Below, piece after piece: positions 18,784 to 27,508 of a stretch of DNA of 64,000 bases. Each line of letters begins with the position of its first letter. The first letter of the stretch is position 1. Source of the DNA: DATKSG01 sp035531775 (GTDB lineage: Bacteria; Actinomycetota; Acidimicrobiia; Acidimicrobiales; UBA8190); assembly GCA_035531775.1 (NCBI GenBank), contig DATKSG010000093.1, positions 8,201-72,200 on the forward strand. Direction: 5' to 3'. Below the pieces are notes generated by a model that did not search any database, was not told the origin of the DNA, and was given only the letters and a program-made list of their open reading frames with translations. The position numbers were made by a program, and so were the translations under genes.

Positions 18784-20116
18784 GGCCGGCTCCCGCTTCG
18801 GCCGGCAGCCGGCCGGCCAGGCGCTCGGCCACCGACTCCTCCACCCACGGGACCATGGCCGGGAAGGGCGAGCGGGCGGCCAGGTCGGAGAAGAAACCGA
18901 GCACGATGAGCCGTTCGGCCACCACCGGCTCCACCCCTCGCGATTCGAGGTAGTAGCGCTGCTCCTCGTCGATGGGCCCGACCGTGGAGGCATGGCTGCA
19001 GCGCACGTCGTTCTCGTCGATGTCGAGATTGGGCACGGAGTCGGCGTGCGCTCCCTCGGACAGCACCAGGTTGTGGTTGGTCTGGCGGGCATCAGCCCGG
19101 CGGGCCCCCTTGTGGATCCGGATGAGGCCGCTGTAGACGGAACGGGCCCGGTCGGCCACGGCCCCGGTGAAGAGCAACTCGCTCTCGGTCCGCCCGGCAC
19201 TGTGGTCCTGCAGGGTGCGGAAGTCGTGCACCTGCGCCGCGGTGCCGAGATAGGCGGCCAACAGCGAGCTGCGCCCGCCTTCACCGGCCAGCTCCGAATC
19301 GGTGCGCACCCGGGCGTAGCGGCCGCCCAGGCTGACGGTGAGCGAGCGAAACTCGGCGTCACGGCCAACGATGCTGCGCTGTAGGCCGACCTGGGTGGTG
19401 CCGCCACCGAGGATTTGGACGTTGCCGTAGGCCAACCGGGCGCCATCGGCCACCTCCAGCTGCGACACCGGCACCACCAGTGCCGCCGCCTCGAGTCTGG
19501 GCCCGTAGCCGGCGAACAACTCGACCACACCAGCACTGGCCCCGGGCCCCACACGCACCACGGTGTGGGGGAACACCGACACCGAGCCTGACGTCACAGG
19601 CTCGGCATCGACCAAATGGACGATGACCACCGGTCCGGCCAGCTCCACCGCCCGGCCCACCGACACCAGCACCACGTCGGACAGGAATGCGTCGTGCACC
19701 ACCGACAGCGCATCGCCGTCACCGCCCGGAGGAGCCAGGGCGAAGGCCTCGCCGTCGTCGGCGCCCGAGCCCAGAGGGCCGGCGCCGGCCACCGTCACCG
19801 TGGCCGAGTCGAGACCAGGCTCCGGCTCGATGCCGACCACCACCCCGTTGCGGGTCACCACCAGGGCACAGCGCGTCCCCATGTGGTCGGCCAAGGACCG
19901 GGCCTGAGCCAGCTCCCCCGGGGTCAGGTCGCGGCCCGGGGCAGGCGGGGAGAAGGCGCCCAGGTCGAAGTCGTCGATCCCGCTGTAGCGCCAGATCTCC
20001 TCGGCTTCGCTCGGCATGACGGCGTCGGCCAGTAGCCCGGCGGCCGCGGCGCGGCGGCGGACGAGCCACGGTGGCCCGCCCAGGGCGGCACTGGCCTCAG
20101 GGAGGAATGGAGTCAG
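18776..20116 (-). CDS. sufD: Fe-S assembly scaffold subunit SufD, probable CTG start
   Basis: Partner of SufB and SufC in the SufBCD scaffold. The SufD core is clear (a beta-helix with VVIVHLVDAEPV, the DARQTNHNLVLSEGAHADS stretch and NDVRCSHASTVGPIDEEQ near the C-terminus). The first ATG (20017) would begin inside the conserved N-terminal helix. The frame continues upstream through PPWLVRRRAAAAG, as in SufD homologues, to a CTG at 20116 preceded by GGAG at 6 nt. The only stop-free extension upstream contains no ATG, GTG or TTG. From CTG it is 446 residues. A -10-like TAGGAT lies at 20185-20180. Confidence 0.9.
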   Translation of the reverse strand: MTPFLPEASAALGGPPWLVRRRAAAAGLLADAVMPSEAEEIWRYSGIDDFDLGAFSPPAPGRDLTPGELAQARSLADHMGTRCALVVTRNGVVVGIEPEPGLDSATVTVAGAGPLGSGADDGEAFALAPPGGDGDALSVVHDAFLSDVVLVSVGRAVELAGPVVIVHLVDAEPVTSGSVSVFPHTVVRVGPGASAGVVELFAGYGPRLEAAALVVPVSQLEVADGARLAYGNVQILGGGTTQVGLQRSIVGRDAEFRSLTVSLGGRYARVRTDSELAGEGGRSSLLAAYLGTAAQVHDFRTLQDHSAGRTESELLFTGAVADRARSVYSGLIRIHKGARRADARQTNHNLVLSEGAHADSVPNLDIDENDVRCSHASTVGPIDEEQRYYLESRGVEPVVAERLIVLGFFSDLAARSPFPAMVPWVEESVAERLAGRLPAEAGAGHG

Positions 20117-20262
20117 GGCGATCTCCGGGTCGGTGGGGCAAAGGATCGGCGCTCGCGCCGGGGCATCGACCGCCTTCGCATCCTATCGACGGCGCGCCAG
20201 GCGCCGGTCGGGGCACCCCGGCCGCAGCGGACCGGCCGCCGGGGCCGTCCTAGGCTGCGCCG

Positions 20263-21120
20263 ATGGGCAACTTCGAAGTCCTCTCGATCGAACGCCAGGA
20301 CCACGTGGCCACCTTGTGGCTGAACCGTCCCGAGGCGCGTAATGCCATGGGGCCCGCATTTTGGGAGGAGCTGCCCCGAGCGGTGGGGGACCTGAGCGAC
20401 GACGTCGGCGTGCGCGCCTTGGTGGTGGCGGCGCGGGGACCGCACTTCAGCGTCGGGTTGGACCTGAAGGCCATGGCCGGGCTCCTGACCGGCCCGCCGC
20501 CGGGAGCCACGGGAGGCAATGGCACCGACGGCCCCGCTGGCCCTTCCATGGCGGCTCGCGCTGTGGCGGCTCGAGCCGGGATCTTGCGCATGCAGCGTTC
20601 GGTGTCGGCTCTGGCCGAGTGCCCGAAGCCGGTGATCGCCGCCATCCACGGGTACTGCATCGGCGGCGGGGTCGATGTCGTGAGCGCCTGTGACATCCGC
20701 CTGGCCAGCGCTGATGCCATCTTTTCGGTCCGCGAGACCAAAGTTGCCATCGTGGCCGACCTCGGCAGCCTGCAGCGCCTCCCGCGCATCATCGGTAAGG
20801 GCCAGCTGGCCGAGTTGGCTTTCACCGGTAAGGACATCAGCGCCGAGCGGGCCCTGCAGATCGGTTTGGTGAACGACGTGCTGGCCGACCAGGCCGCCGT
20901 GGTCGACGCCGCCCAGGCCATGGCCCGGGAGATCGCCGGCAACTCCCCGCTGGCCGTGCAGGGCACCAAGGCCGTGCTCGAAGCCTGTGAGGGAAAGTCG
21001 GTGACCGACGGCTTGGACTACGTGGCCACTTGGAACTCCGGCTTCCTCCAGTCCGAAGACCTCGTGGAAGCCATGACCGCCTTCATGGAGAAGCGCCCAC
21101 CGCAGTTCAAAGGCGCCTGA
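20263..21120 (+). CDS. Enoyl-CoA hydratase/isomerase family (dienoyl-CoA isomerase-like)
   Basis: 285-residue crotonase-fold protein. The oxyanion-hole regions (GPHFSVGLDLK and HGYCIGGGVD) are present. The stretch ETKVAIVADLGSLQRLPRIIG matches the delta(3,5)-delta(2,4)-dienoyl-CoA isomerase group, which uses a catalytic Asp at that place, rather than the Glu/Glu hydratases. A role in unsaturated fatty-acid beta-oxidation is inferred. It interrupts the suf genes on the opposite strand. The ATG lies 6 nt after a TAGGCT -10 box (20251-20256), so it is probably leaderless. Confidence 0.86.
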   Translation: MGNFEVLSIERQDHVATLWLNRPEARNAMGPAFWEELPRAVGDLSDDVGVRALVVAARGPHFSVGLDLKAMAGLLTGPPPGATGGNGTDGPAGPSMAARAVAARAGILRMQRSVSALAECPKPVIAAIHGYCIGGGVDVVSACDIRLASADAIFSVRETKVAIVADLGSLQRLPRIIGKGQLAELAFTGKDISAERALQIGLVNDVLADQAAVVDAAQAMAREIAGNSPLAVQGTKAVLEACEGKSVTDGLDYVATWNSGFLQSEDLVEAMTAFMEKRPPQFKGA

Positions 21121-21121
21121 G

Positions 21122-21478
21122 TCAGCTTCGACGTCTCCAGGGCCAGCGCCGGCTGCCGCCGCTCGTTGGACGCTGCTTGGCCCGGCGACGCTCCACGTCG
21201 GCCAGGGCGTCAGGGGCGATGGCGTTGACGATGTCCTCGGCCTGGTCGAGCAGCTCCGCCACCTCGGGGCCACCGGGACCAGGCTCTTCCTCCAGGGCCG
21301 GCTCGACCAGGGACCCATGTACCCACCCGACGTCGGCCAGGCGGCGCGCATAGGACGTGCACCCCTCGGGGCAGCGCCAAGGGGCTTCGGGGGCGAGATC
21401 AAGCTCACAGATGCGGGCCACCTCACCGGAGTCGTAAGTCCGGCTCTGGAAGTGCTTGCATTCCTCGCGCATGGGCAC
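21122..21478 (-). CDS. Small four-cysteine protein downstream of sufB
   Basis: 118 residues, not recognised. The N-terminal third contains four cysteines, C7 (EECKHF), C24 (ICELD), C36 and C40 (RCPEGC), spaced like a small zinc or Fe-S site. The C-terminal two thirds are acidic then basic (ending RRWPWRRRS) and look poorly structured. The start ATG at 21478 lies 63 nt after the sufB stop on the same strand, so it probably shares the sufB transcript. A link to Fe-S assembly is inferred from position and cysteines only. Confidence 0.7.
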   Translation of the reverse strand: MPMREECKHFQSRTYDSGEVARICELDLAPEAPWRCPEGCTSYARRLADVGWVHGSLVEPALEEEPGPGGPEVAELLDQAEDIVNAIAPDALADVERRRAKQRPTSGGSRRWPWRRRS

Positions 21479-21541
21479 GCTGACATCCTCCCATCCGCCG
21501 GCGATCGGTGGCGGCCGCCACGGCGGGCCGCCGGCCGGCGC

Positions 21542-22942
21542 TCAGCCGACAGCGCCTTCCATCTGCAACTCGATGAGCCTGCTCCACTCGACGGCGTACT
21601 CCATGGGAAGCGTCCTGGTCACCGGCTCGATGAAGCCGTTCACGATGAGGCCCATGGCCGCCGCCTCCGACAGGCCCCGGCTCATGAGGTAGAAGAGCTG
21701 GTCTTCGCCGACCTTGGACACGGTGGCCTCGTGGCCGATCTGGGCGTCGCGTTCGGCCACTTCCATATAGGGCTTGGTCTCCGAAGTGGACTCCTCGTCG
21801 AGGATCAGTGCGTCACAGCGGACGAAGCTCTTGGAGTGCTTGGCGCCTTCCTCCACCCGCACCAGGCCGCGGTAGGTGGAGATGCCCCCGTCCTTGGAGA
21901 TCGACTTGGAGACGATGGTCGACGTGGTCTCGGGGGCGGCGTGGACCATCTTGGCCCCGGCGTCCTGGTGCTGACCGGCGCCGGCGTAGGCCACCGACAA
22001 GACCTCGCCCGAGGCTTTGGGGCCCACCAGGTACACCGAGGGGTACTTCATGGTGAGGCGCGAGCCGATGTTGCCGTCGATCCACTCCACGTGGGCTTCG
22101 GCCTCGGCCCTGGCCCGCTTGGTGACCAGGTTGTAGACGTTGTTCGACCAGTTCTGGATGGTCGTGTAGGTGATGCGTGAACCAGGAAGGGCCACCAGCT
22201 CGACCACGGCGGAGTGCAAGGAGTCGGTGGAGTACACCGGGGCCGAGCAACCTTCGACGTAGTGGACCTTCGATCCCTCGTCGGCGATGATCAGAGTCCG
22301 TTCGAACTGGCCCATGTTCTCGGCGTTGATGCGGAAGTACGCCTGCAGGGGCATGTCGACCTCGACGCCGGGCGGCACGTAGATGAACGAGCCCCCGGAC
22401 CACACGGCCGAGTTCAATGCGGCGAACTTGTTGTCGTTGGGGGGGATGATCGTGCCGAACCAGCGCCGCACAAGTTCCGGGTAGTCGCGCACGGCCGTGC
22501 CCATGTCGCAGAAGAGCACGCCCTGGGCCTCGAGGTCGGCGCGGTTGCGATGGAACACAACCTCGGACTCGTACTGCGCCGTGACGCCGGCCAGGTACTT
22601 GCGCTCGGCTTCGGGGATGCCGAGCTTCTCGTAGGTCAGCTTGATGGAGTCCGGGAGGTCGTCCCACGAGTCGACCTGGTTCTCGGTGGGCTTTATGTAA
22701 TAGAAGATGTCGTCGAAGTCGAGGTCCGGCATGTTGACGGCGAACCAGGGCGCCATGGGCTTGGCCATGAAGCGCTGAAGGGCCCGGAGGCGGAACTTGA
22801 GCATCCACTCCGGCTCCTGCTTCATCCACGACATCTCGCGGACGATCTCCTCGGAGAGCCCCTTTTTGGGCTTGAAGACGTAGTTTTCGACGTCGCTCCA
22901 GCCCAGCTTGTACCGGCCGAGATCGAGATCGGTGGTGCTCAT
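21542..22942 (-). CDS. sufB: Fe-S assembly scaffold subunit SufB
   Basis: Main scaffold subunit on which clusters are built. The 466 residues show the conserved N-terminus (YKLGWSDVENYVFKPKKGLSE), NSAVWSGGSFIYVPPGV, the VEGCSAPVYSTDSLHSAVVE region with the cluster-related cysteine, and GHEATVSKVGEDQLFYLMSRGL at the C-terminus. The ATG is preceded by AGAGGAGA. A 12-bp perfect palindrome overlaps the putative -10 region upstream. It is separated from sufD by a four-cysteine gene and an inverted crotonase gene, an unusual break in the operon. Confidence 0.96.
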   Translation of the reverse strand: MSTTDLDLGRYKLGWSDVENYVFKPKKGLSEEIVREMSWMKQEPEWMLKFRLRALQRFMAKPMAPWFAVNMPDLDFDDIFYYIKPTENQVDSWDDLPDSIKLTYEKLGIPEAERKYLAGVTAQYESEVVFHRNRADLEAQGVLFCDMGTAVRDYPELVRRWFGTIIPPNDNKFAALNSAVWSGGSFIYVPPGVEVDMPLQAYFRINAENMGQFERTLIIADEGSKVHYVEGCSAPVYSTDSLHSAVVELVALPGSRITYTTIQNWSNNVYNLVTKRARAEAEAHVEWIDGNIGSRLTMKYPSVYLVGPKASGEVLSVAYAGAGQHQDAGAKMVHAAPETTSTIVSKSISKDGGISTYRGLVRVEEGAKHSKSFVRCDALILDEESTSETKPYMEVAERDAQIGHEATVSKVGEDQLFYLMSRGLSEAAAMGLIVNGFIEPVTRTLPMEYAVEWSRLIELQMEGAVG

Positions 22943-22964
22943 AGGTCTCCTCTGGGGATTTCTC

Positions 22965-22976
22965 CTATCTAGATAG
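22965..22976. promoter_or_regulatory. 12-bp palindrome at the sufB promoter
   Basis: CTATCTAGATAG, perfectly self-complementary, in an AT-rich patch of GC-rich DNA. It overlaps a TACTAT -10-like hexamer on the minus strand (22978-22973) and the expected start point, 23 nt upstream of the sufB ATG. The position fits a repressor sensing Fe-S status, but the sequence does not match the known SufR sites I can recall, and no regulator gene is nearby. Confidence 0.5.
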
Positions 22977-23028
22977 TAACAACCTCCGGTGCCTGGTGCG
23001 AGCGCGAGCCCCTGGTCTGGGAAGATCC

Positions 23029-25233
23029 GTGACCGTGACCGTCTCGCCCGAGCCCTCCACACCCGTCGCCACGGCGCCCGTCGCCCCCAGGCGGCCCACC
23101 GTCCTCGAAGCCCACGGCGACCGGCGCATCGACGACTGGGCCTGGGTGCGCGACCGCCACGATCCTGCGGTGCTGGCCCTCCTCGAGCACGAGCAGCGGT
23201 ACTGCGCGGCGGCCACCGACCATCTGGGGGGGCTCAGGGAACGGCTCTTCACCGAGATCCGGAGCCGGATAGAGGAAACCGACCTGTCGGTCGGCGCCCG
23301 CCTCGGGCCATGGTGGTACTTCTCACGCACCGTCCGGGGCCTCGACTACGCCATTCACTGCCGGGTCCCCGTCGACAGCGCCCACCGACCGGCGGGCATC
23401 CCCCCCGGTGCCGAGCACCCCGATTCGAGCGCTACGGGCGACGCCGAGGGAGCCGGTGGCGGCCCATGGCCCGACGAGCAGGTTCTCCTCGACGAGAACG
23501 CCCTGGCTGAAGGCCACACCTATCTGGCCGTGGCCGACATCGAGGTGAGCCCGGGGCACGGGCTGGTCGCCTACGGCGTGGACACCACCGGCGACGAGCG
23601 CTACGTGCTCCATGTCCGCCACATCGCCGGGGGCGTGGAGCTGCCGCTGTCGGTGGAGGGGATCTCCTACGGCATCGCCTGGGCCGACGATGCCACGCTG
23701 TTCTATACCCGCCCCGACGAGGCCAACCGTCCCTACCAGGTGTGGCGGTGCCGCCTTCACCTGGAGCCGGGCGAAATCTCAACCGGCCCGGGCGAGCTCG
23801 TCTTCGAGGAGCCCGACGAGCGCTTCCACGTGGGGGTGCGCCGCACCAAGGACGGCACCCACGTGGTGGTGGAGTTGCACTCCAAGGTGACCTCGGAAGC
23901 CCACGTGCTGCCGGTGACCGAGCCCGGAGGCACTTTCCGGCTCGTGGCGGGGCGGCGCCAGGGGGTGGAGTACGCAGTCGAGCACCACGGCGGCCACTTC
24001 GTCGTCCTCACCAACGACGGCGCCGAGAACTTCCGGCTCATGGCCACGGCCGATTCGGCCCAGGGCCCCGAGGAATGGCGCGAAGTCCTGGCCCACCGCC
24101 CCGACATCCGACTCGAGGGCTTCGAGGTCTTCAGCGGGCACCTGGCCTGTTACGAGAGGGCCGACGGCTGCACCCGCATCAGCGTCATCGACCTCGGCCA
24201 CGGCCACGGCGACCCGTGGTCGGAGCCGCTGCCGGCCGCGGTGGTGGTGCCGAGCCCGGAGGTCCCAGCTACCTTCGGCGGCGGGGCCAACCTCGAGTTC
24301 GACAGCACCGTCCTGCGCTACGAGTACTCGTCACTCGTCACCCCCCGCTCGGTCTTCGACCTGGATATGGAAAGCGGCTCCTCGGAACTCCGCAAGCAGC
24401 AACGTGTCCTGGGGGGCTACGACGCCACGGCGTACGTGACCGAACGGCTTTGGGCCTCGGCGCCCGATGGCACGGCGGTGCCGATCTCGATCGTGCGCCG
24501 GCGGGACACGCCGGTGAACGGGTCGGCCCCTGGGCTTCTGTACGGCTACGGCGCCTACGAGCACAGCATCGACCCCGTCTTCTCGTCCATCCGACTGAGC
24601 CTTCTCGACCGAGGCTTCGTCTACGCCATCGCCCATGTGCGAGGCGGAGGCGAGCTCGGCCGGCGGTGGTACGAGGATGGCAAATTGCTCAAGAAGCCGA
24701 ACTCGTTCACCGACTTCGTGGCCTGTGCCGAGCACTTAGCCGACACGGCCGTGGTCGATGCCCAGCGCCTGGTGGCGCGGGGTGGCTCCGCCGGCGGGCT
24801 GCTCATGGGGGCCGTGGCCAACCTGGCGCCCGGTCGCCTGCGGGCCGTGGTGGCCGAAGTGCCCTTCGTCGACTGCCTCACCACCATGCTCGATGCCTCG
24901 TTGCCGCTGACCGTCATCGAGTGGGAGGAATGGGGCGACCCGGGGCGCGACGTCGACGTCTACCAGGTGATGAAGGGCTACTCGCCTTATGACAACGTCC
25001 ACCAAGGCCGCTACCCCGACATGTTGGTGACCGGCGGCCTCGAAGACCCGCGGGTGGGCTACTGGGAACCGGTCAAGTGGGCTCAGAAGCTGAGGGCGGC
25101 AGATCCCGCCAACCGGGTCCTGTGCAAGGTAGAGCTCGAAGCGGGCCACGGAGGCCCCTCGGGACGCTACGACGCCTGGCGTGACGAGGCTTTCGTATTG
25201 GCCTTCGTGCTCGACACCATTGGGCTGGCCTGA
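23029..25233 (+). CDS. Prolyl oligopeptidase family protein (oligopeptidase B-like, S9A)
   Basis: Cytoplasmic serine peptidase cleaving short peptides, likely after basic residues. About 734 residues: an N-terminal beta-propeller (including WAWVRDRHDPAVLALLEHE, as in PtrB) and a C-terminal alpha/beta-hydrolase domain. The catalytic Ser is in RGGSAGGLL, the Asp in GGLEDPRVGYWEP and the His in EAGHGGPSG. The start is uncertain among GTG codons at 23029 and 23035 (and 22996), all in frame. It contains a rare TTA codon near 24737. It is divergent from sufB. Confidence 0.9.
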   Translation: MTVTVSPEPSTPVATAPVAPRRPTVLEAHGDRRIDDWAWVRDRHDPAVLALLEHEQRYCAAATDHLGGLRERLFTEIRSRIEETDLSVGARLGPWWYFSRTVRGLDYAIHCRVPVDSAHRPAGIPPGAEHPDSSATGDAEGAGGGPWPDEQVLLDENALAEGHTYLAVADIEVSPGHGLVAYGVDTTGDERYVLHVRHIAGGVELPLSVEGISYGIAWADDATLFYTRPDEANRPYQVWRCRLHLEPGEISTGPGELVFEEPDERFHVGVRRTKDGTHVVVELHSKVTSEAHVLPVTEPGGTFRLVAGRRQGVEYAVEHHGGHFVVLTNDGAENFRLMATADSAQGPEEWREVLAHRPDIRLEGFEVFSGHLACYERADGCTRISVIDLGHGHGDPWSEPLPAAVVVPSPEVPATFGGGANLEFDSTVLRYEYSSLVTPRSVFDLDMESGSSELRKQQRVLGGYDATAYVTERLWASAPDGTAVPISIVRRRDTPVNGSAPGLLYGYGAYEHSIDPVFSSIRLSLLDRGFVYAIAHVRGGGELGRRWYEDGKLLKKPNSFTDFVACAEHLADTAVVDAQRLVARGGSAGGLLMGAVANLAPGRLRAVVAEVPFVDCLTTMLDASLPLTVIEWEEWGDPGRDVDVYQVMKGYSPYDNVHQGRYPDMLVTGGLEDPRVGYWEPVKWAQKLRAADPANRVLCKVELEAGHGGPSGRYDAWRDEAFVLAFVLDTIGLA

Positions 25234-25264
25234 CGATCTCGTCGTCGTGCCCATCGGCACCACG

Positions 25265-26413
25265 TCAGTCGCCGGGATCGATCCGGAATCGGCTGTGATA
25301 GAAGGCGAACCGTGCACGGAGCTCGGCTTTGTCGAGCCCGTAGGTCGCCGGATCGGGCGAAGTGCCGCTGCGACGTTCGGAAGCGCTCTCTTCCCACCAC
25401 TTCGCCATGCGCGCAAGGGTGTCGTCATCGAGCTCGTCACCGAGAGCGCCGTACAGCCCCGCCACTGCGTCGAGCGGCGCCGCCTGCATCCTGTCGAAGG
25501 ACACATCGAAGAATCTCTCCTCCAGACCTGCATCTCGCAGGGCCAGGGTCTGTTGCAGAGCATTCTCCCACAGCGACGCCTCGCCGCGGCCCAAAGCCGC
25601 GGTGTCGATGCGCAATGTCAGTGGTCCCCTCAGAGCGTGCTTCAGCGCGCAGAGAGACGCCATAACCGCCGACACGTCGCGGTGCGTCATCACGAATCGG
25701 GCATCGGGATACACCGCATCGAGCGCTTTGATGCTCGCCATGTGAGCCGGCGACTTGAGCCACCAGCGCCGCGGTCCACAGTGCCACTGCAGCAGCTTGA
25801 GTACCCGCTTGTGGTATCGGTAGGCAGGCACCATGTCGCATGACAGCAACCATTCCGCATACGAGGGCACGGCCCCATAGCCCTCGAAGACCATCGACCG
25901 GAAGTCCAGTGCCATGACGAGGAGGCACTCCTGCGGCCCGGTGGCCGAACGTGGCAACATGCCGGCGAAGTCAGGGAACAGGTCGTTCACGATGTCGAGG
26001 CCGGCCTGGGTGCGGGCGATGCGGGGATCACTCTCCTCGGTGGCGGTGGTGGGCGGGGGGCACGGCTCGTTTGCCTCCCAGGTTCGCAGGCATCGCCTTC
26101 GTCGGTCGGCGGCCAAGAGGAAGCTGAGGGCGGTCGAACCGGTGCGGGGAAGGCCCAACCCGAACAGCGGCGCTTGGATTCGTCCGTCGTCGATCTCGGG
26201 GTGTTGGCGGTACCACCGTTCGACCTCGAGCCGGTTGGCCAGAAAGCCGACGATCTGGTCCCCCACCACCCGCTCCCCGAGCTCGGTCAGCGAAGCCTCC
26301 TCGTTGAACGAGCGAACCAGCACTTCGAGGCCCTGCTGCCAGGTGTCCACTCCGAAGTCGTCGGACCCGGTACGTCCCACGGCCTGCTCGATCAGCGCGC
26401 CGACGTGGAGCAT
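25265..26413 (-). CDS. PAPS-dependent sulfotransferase family protein
   Basis: 382 residues. The 5'-phosphosulfate-binding loop is LPRTGSTALSFLL (about residue 88 onward) and the 3'-phosphate region is DARFVMTHRDVSAVMASLC, with LKSPAHMASI between them, all features of bacterial sulfotransferases of the Stf0/sulfotransferase-3 group. It would transfer sulfate from PAPS to an unknown acceptor. It lies 10 nt after the stop of a DUF7064-like gene and is likely cotranscribed. Base composition of this block is visibly less GC-rich than its neighbours. Confidence 0.82.
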   Translation of the reverse strand: MLHVGALIEQAVGRTGSDDFGVDTWQQGLEVLVRSFNEEASLTELGERVVGDQIVGFLANRLEVERWYRQHPEIDDGRIQAPLFGLGLPRTGSTALSFLLAADRRRRCLRTWEANEPCPPPTTATEESDPRIARTQAGLDIVNDLFPDFAGMLPRSATGPQECLLVMALDFRSMVFEGYGAVPSYAEWLLSCDMVPAYRYHKRVLKLLQWHCGPRRWWLKSPAHMASIKALDAVYPDARFVMTHRDVSAVMASLCALKHALRGPLTLRIDTAALGRGEASLWENALQQTLALRDAGLEERFFDVSFDRMQAAPLDAVAGLYGALGDELDDDTLARMAKWWEESASERRSGTSPDPATYGLDKAELRARFAFYHSRFRIDPGD

Positions 26414-26423
26414 CTCCGTCAGG

Positions 26424-27440
26424 TCACGACTCGAGCTGGTCGACGGGGATCGATCGCTCCATCATCCCGAAGGTCTCCTCACCATCGAGGTGGTATCGCA
26501 CGCACGCCTGGTGCAGCGCCGGCGGGAATTCGGGTGACATACCCCCCGGCAGGCAGGAGGCAAGGATCGTCTCCCCGGCGACATGGACGTCGCCGTGCGC
26601 CGTGCGCAGCGTGAACGACACGTCCTCGTGAGAAGGCGCCAAGCGGTGCAACCAGGGTGCGTCCACGATCGTGGCCGGCACGAGCGATCCGCCGTCGAAG
26701 ATGTACCCCTCGTTGTAAGGCCCGGCTCCAGATCGGTCCGGGAAGGCGAGAACGCCGAACCCGCGGCCACTGGGAAGGAGGGCGCTGGCCCAGCAGTGGC
26801 CCCAGAACCCGAGGACATCACGCGGCCCCTGCCGGTGAACGCGAAGGGCCGTTCCCTGGAACTGCCACTCGTCCCCCCCGACGCGCAGGGTGCCTTGACA
26901 GGTACAGAGCTGCTCGTACCGGGGAGAGATGAAGCCGCCGGCGAACCCGTCCTCGAACATGGCCCGTGCCTCGGGATTGAGTGTTCCCGAAACCCAGGGG
27001 GGAACAGCGGCCTCGACGGTGACGTCGATCCGCAGCGGCACCTGGGCTCCGGTGAAATCCCTGGCGACGAGGCTCATGGCCGTCGTATCCAACGCAGTGC
27101 CATCGAAGTGCATTTCGGTGCGCGAGAAGGGCTCGACGCATCGGAACTGGAGACCACCGGCACCGAACGTACGGCAGATGCCGTCCTCGTCGACGAGGGA
27201 AATGCCCTTTCCCCGCCCCAGGGCCACGACGAGGCGCCCTTCGGGGAACCCGACGTTCACCTGCAAGCCACGTTCGCCCCAGGATTTGGAGATGGCTTCG
27301 ACGCCAATACGCGGCATGCCGAGCTCGCCCCGGTCGTCGCAGACCCACACGGACGCGCTCTCTCGGGTCTCGGGATCATCGGGCGGCGACGGGAAGAAGT
27401 AGTCGCGGCTGTGGGGCAAGCCCCCGTCGAGCTCGGGCAT
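26424..27440 (-). CDS. DUF7064/DUF7065-like protein paired with a sulfotransferase
   Basis: 338 residues, function unknown. It has a two-part beta-rich architecture resembling the tocopherol-cyclase/CrtC-like families now called DUF7064/7065: a YEQL...QGTLRVGG strand pair followed by the RDVLGFWGHCWASALLPSG region that corresponds to their RDxSWG motif. The ATG at 27440 gives MPELDGGLPHSRDYFF. No signal peptide or membrane segment is seen. Its close spacing to the sulfotransferase gene suggests both act on the same, probably lipid-like, substrate; this is inference. Confidence 0.6.
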   Translation of the reverse strand: MPELDGGLPHSRDYFFPSPPDDPETRESASVWVCDDRGELGMPRIGVEAISKSWGERGLQVNVGFPEGRLVVALGRGKGISLVDEDGICRTFGAGGLQFRCVEPFSRTEMHFDGTALDTTAMSLVARDFTGAQVPLRIDVTVEAAVPPWVSGTLNPEARAMFEDGFAGGFISPRYEQLCTCQGTLRVGGDEWQFQGTALRVHRQGPRDVLGFWGHCWASALLPSGRGFGVLAFPDRSGAGPYNEGYIFDGGSLVPATIVDAPWLHRLAPSHEDVSFTLRTAHGDVHVAGETILASCLPGGMSPEFPPALHQACVRYHLDGEETFGMMERSIPVDQLES

Positions 27441-27508
27441 CGAGGCGCAATCATGCCTTGTTTCGGAACGGGAAGTGGATTGCACGAGACACTCGAGCGG
27501 CCGACCGA

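Noticed and set aside
20017..20166. ATG at 20166 as the sufD start
   Set aside because: It is in a different frame from sufD and hits a stop after 17 codons; using it would require a frameshift.
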